Source of the DNA: Fidelibacterota bacterium
GTDB lineage: Bacteria > Marinisomatota > Marinisomatia > Marinisomatales > UBA1611
Direction: 5' to 3'
NCBI GenBank assembly: GCA_002718285.1
Contig: PBAR01000033.1
Location: 1-8,758, forward strand
Length of the DNA stretch: 8,758 nt
This document shows, in pieces, positions 7,185-8,758 of the stretch. Within the stretch, counting starts at the first letter, position 1. Every line of letters begins with the position of its first letter. Under the pieces are notes generated by a model. That model searched no databases. It was not told where the DNA came from and was given only the letters and a program-made list of their open reading frames with translations. Position numbers and translations under genes: made by a program.

Positions 7185-8285
7185 TCATTCAGGTAATTTC
7201 CCCATTAAGCTATCATAATTACCTGACATTGTATCCCAATCGAACTTTTTAGCAATTCTGGTAAATTTTTCAGATTTAATTTTATTAAAATCGATTATAC
7301 ATTGAACTATCATTTTGTATAATTCTTGATCATTGGAATAAAGATGCTCTTTATGCATTCGATTTGGGATTAATTCAGGATAAGAAAGACGGTTTGGTAA
7401 AATTGGCCATGTTTGGCAGTAAATTGCTTCCATGACACTTACCCCGAAAAATTCCTGATTGGACGTTACAGGCAAAATATCAGCCTTCCATAGCCATTCT
7501 GCGTATTGTTTAAATGATCCTATATATCCCCATTGGACAATATTATCCTGGAAAGTAATTCTGGCTTTTTCAAAAATTTCTGGATATTGACTAAAATTTT
7601 CACCTATAACTGCAAGTTTAAAACCATACCCATCATTTTTAATTTTTTTGAGAATGGAGAAGAATAAATCTGGATTTTTATCATATTCCCAGCGGTGATT
7701 CCATAGGATCAGTGGTTTTCCCATCCTTTCTACTTTGTGTTTATCATATTTTTTTAATTCAATTCCTAAATGAAGGACTTCAGACTTGTTGCGAATAATT
7801 GGTATTGAGTCTAATTCATTATTGTCAGGGAATTGTTTTAGAAATGGTTGAAGTGCTTCAAGAAAGGAATCCATGTGAAATTTGGTATTAAAGAATACTT
7901 TATCAGCAACTAGAGCCGAAACATAATTAATAAATCCGTAGTGTGTATCTCTTTTTTGTTTTAGGTCTCTATCATCGGGTGACCATGGATAAACAAGTTG
8001 ATTCTCATGAAAATAGATAGCTGCTGGAGTTCTCTGTGATTTATTACGAGTAAGTGCAAGAAATGTTGAAAGATCAAGCATGTCCGTCACAAGGAGAAGG
8101 TCAGGATCCCAATCACTATCATTGAATTGATGGGCGAGGGTTACTGCTCCACCATGCATCCTCCATTTCCAAAACTGACCTTTTATCGATAGAATTTTTA
8201 TATTGTGACGACTGCTATTTTGATATCCTTCAGCCCATTGTTTATGCGATCCTGTAAAATAAGGTTCTACCAATTGAATTTTCAT
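7185..8285 (-). CDS. GTDC1/QTMAN-like glycosyltransferase (DUF3524 + GT4-type domain)
   Basis: A 366-residue GT-B glycosyltransferase resembling vertebrate GTDC1, now known as tRNA-queuosine alpha-mannosyltransferase (QTMAN). Matching blocks include VEPYFTGSHKQW (6-17), FWKWRMH (38-44), IYFHENQLVYPW (90-101), a long ALVADKVFFNTKFHMDSFL block (124-142), WNHRWEYDKNP (195-205) and EFFGVSVMEAIYC (278-290). The last contains the E-x7-E pair (Glu278, Glu286) typical of GT4 nucleotide-sugar binding. No signal peptide or membrane segment is seen, so it is cytoplasmic. By family knowledge the donor would be GDP-mannose and the acceptor queuosine in tRNA-Asp; that is an inference for this bacterium. 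The start at 8285 is preferred because the fold begins at MKIQLVEPYF. The longer reading from 8384 begins inside the tRNA gene and adds 33 unrelated residues. There is no Shine-Dalgarno. The gene converges on the secreted-protein gene with a 13-base gap. Confidence 0.88.
   Translation of the reverse strand: MKIQLVEPYFTGSHKQWAEGYQNSSRHNIKILSIKGQFWKWRMHGGAVTLAHQFNDSDWDPDLLLVTDMLDLSTFLALTRNKSQRTPAAIYFHENQLVYPWSPDDRDLKQKRDTHYGFINYVSALVADKVFFNTKFHMDSFLEALQPFLKQFPDNNELDSIPIIRNKSEVLHLGIELKKYDKHKVERMGKPLILWNHRWEYDKNPDLFFSILKKIKNDGYGFKLAVIGENFSQYPEIFEKARITFQDNIVQWGYIGSFKQYAEWLWKADILPVTSNQEFFGVSVMEAIYCQTWPILPNRLSYPELIPNRMHKEHLYSNDQELYKMIVQCIIDFNKIKSEKFTRIAKKFDWDTMSGNYDSLMGKLPE
7189..7226. repeat. 10-bp perfect inverted repeat at the convergent gene ends
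   Basis: TCAGGTAATT (7189-7198) and AATTACCTGA (7217-7226) pair perfectly around an 18-base loop. The repeat covers the last codons of the minus-strand glycosyltransferase and lies about 18 bases past the stop of the plus-strand gene. No T-tract follows on either strand, so a standard intrinsic terminator is not supported. It could still be a weak bidirectional 3'-end hairpin, or chance. Confidence 0.4.
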
Positions 8286-8306
8286 AGGGGAATTTAAAGT
8301 CTGACT

Positions 8307-8338
8307 AAAATAAAAAAAGCCAACATTTATCAGCTTTT
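8307..8338 (-). terminator. Possible intrinsic terminator after tRNA-Leu
   Basis: On the minus strand AAAAGCT pairs with GGCTTTT (one T-G wobble) around a 10-base loop, followed directly by a T-rich run (TTT, A, TTTT). The stem is short and mostly A-T. It lies just after the tRNA and about 22 bases before the glycosyltransferase start, leaving little room for a separate promoter, so that gene may depend on readthrough. Confidence 0.35.
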
Positions 8339-8341
8339 CTG

Positions 8342-8425
8342 TGCCCGAGACTGGAGTCGAACCAGCACGTCTTTTAGGACACACGGACCTGAACCGTGCG
8401 CGTCTACCAATTCCGCCACCCGGGC
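8342..8425 (-). tRNA. tRNA-Leu (anticodon CAG)
   Basis: Read on the minus strand, a complete class II cloverleaf is visible. The acceptor stem GCCCGGG pairs with CTCGGGC (one G-T), followed by discriminator A73. The D-loop holds GAATTGGTAGA. The anticodon stem CACGG/CCGTG encloses loop TTCAGGT, giving anticodon CAG for the codon CUG. A long variable arm (TGTC...GACG) is typical of Leu and Ser tRNAs, and the T-arm GCTGG/CCAGT contains TTCGACT. The 3' CCA is not encoded (ACAG follows). It is divergent from smpB and directly upstream of the glycosyltransferase on the same strand. Confidence 0.96.
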
Positions 8426-8450
8426 AATCTAATTTAGAAGAACTCTGTAA

Positions 8451-8462
8451 ATAGCTAGCTAT
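8451..8462. repeat. 12-bp perfect palindrome between tRNA-Leu and smpB
   Basis: ATAGCTAGCTAT is identical to its reverse complement. It sits at the expected start region of the tRNA-Leu transcript, overlapping the proposed -10 box by two bases. It could be an operator-like site or chance in AT-rich DNA. Confidence 0.4.
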
Positions 8463-8490
8463 ATTATCTTATACAGACATCAAAGGGCAA
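8461..8490 (-). promoter_or_regulatory. Possible promoter of tRNA-Leu
   Basis: On the minus strand TTGCCC (8485-8490) and TAATAT (8461-8466) are separated by 18 bases, giving a start about 25-30 bases before the mature tRNA. The boxes match a housekeeping-sigma pattern only moderately, and promoter consensus in this lineage is uncertain. Confidence 0.28.
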
Positions 8491-8499
8491 GGAATAAAC

Positions 8500-8529
8500 T
8501 TGGAGAAGTTGGACACACTCTCGTATTTT
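8500..8529 (+). promoter_or_regulatory. Weak candidate promoter of smpB
   Basis: TTGGAG (8500-8505) and TATTTT (8524-8529) are separated by 18 bases; the pair also roughly fits the Bacteroidota TTG / TAnnTTTG pattern with a mismatch. It would leave a leader of only about 10 bases before the ATG, which fits the lack of a Shine-Dalgarno. It is weak evidence. Confidence 0.2.
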
Positions 8530-8546
8530 TCACCCGTTTTTTATTC

Positions 8547-8758
8547 ATGGGAAAGTCAACTGTTGCAACAAATCGCAAAGCTTACCACGAATTTCACATT
8601 CTGGAGACTTATGAAGCAGGATTGGAGTTAAAGGGCAGTGAAGTAAAAAGTATACGCGAAGGTAAAGCTAGTTTGAAAGAGTCTTATGTAGTTGTTCGTA
8701 AAGGTGAAGTTTGGTTGAAAGGTGCTCATATTGCATCCTATAGTCATACTGGTTTTGA
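8547..8758 (+). CDS. smpB: SsrA-binding protein SmpB, 3' end outside window
   Basis: SmpB binds tmRNA and delivers it to stalled ribosomes for trans-translation in the cytoplasm. Seventy codons plus two bases are visible, nearly half of the usual 150-160 residues. The match is plain: [20 protein letters not shown] at 7-26, then [20 protein letters not shown] at 28-47, and [13 protein letters not shown] at 53-65, which are the conserved oligonucleotide-binding barrel strands of the family. The ATG at 8547 gives the family-typical short lead before NRKA; no Shine-Dalgarno precedes it (CCCGTTTTTTATTC). It is divergent from tRNA-Leu. The C-terminal tail that mimics the tRNA anticodon arm lies beyond the edge, as would any neighbouring ssrA. 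Confidence 0.95.
   Translation, partial: MGKSTVATNRKAYHEFHILETYEAGLELKGSEVKSIREGKASLKESYVVVRKGEVWLKGAHIASYSHTGF

Noticed and set aside
8286..8384. Longer glycosyltransferase with ATG at 8384
   Set aside because: This extension begins inside the tRNA-Leu gene, and the 33 extra residues do not resemble the family; the fold starts at MKIQLVEPYF (8285).
8342..8425. tRNA-Ser as an alternative identity
   Set aside because: The long variable arm fits both Leu and Ser, but the anticodon CAG in loop TTCAGGT specifies leucine.

Overview
This AT-rich window looks like chromosome from an uncultured or marine member of the FCB superphylum. Candidatus Marinimicrobia (SAR406) is the best guess; Bacteroidota or Ignavibacteriota relatives are possible. 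The evidence is a secreted protein with a type IX secretion (Por/FlgD-like) C-terminal sorting domain carrying QNYPNPFNP, tandem YGCTDP...DDGSC repeats of the kind common in Marinimicrobia secretomes, a TonB-dependent receptor next to an outer-membrane lipoprotein, and gene starts mostly without Shine-Dalgarno sequences.

Left part (1-7171, + strand): three tightly packed genes that read as one operon. They encode a TonB-dependent outer-membrane receptor cut at the left edge (1-2376), a lipoprotein with two jelly-roll (CBM4/9-like) modules and what looks like a split SusE-type Fn3 domain (2376-4151, overlapping the receptor by one base), and a 1003-residue T9SS-secreted multidomain protein (4160-7171, 8 bases later). 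All three products should sit in or on the outer membrane. Together they look like a nutrient-capture surface system in which the usual SusD partner is replaced by another lipoprotein; the substrate cannot be read from the sequence.

Right part (7185-8758): a convergent glycosyltransferase on the minus strand (7185-8285) that strongly resembles GTDC1/QTMAN, the tRNA-queuosine mannosyltransferase family. It lies directly downstream of a tRNA-Leu(CAG) gene (8342-8425, minus strand). Divergent from the tRNA, after a 121-base intergenic region, is the start of smpB (8547 to the right edge), the tmRNA-binding ribosome-rescue protein. This half is a small cluster with a translation/RNA theme.

The least ordinary points are the bacterial QTMAN-like gene beside a tRNA gene, two EF-hand-type calcium loops in the receptor, and the way both the lipoprotein and the secreted protein seem to have a Fn3-type domain split by large inserted modules. 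No mobile element, CRISPR array or phage gene was seen.
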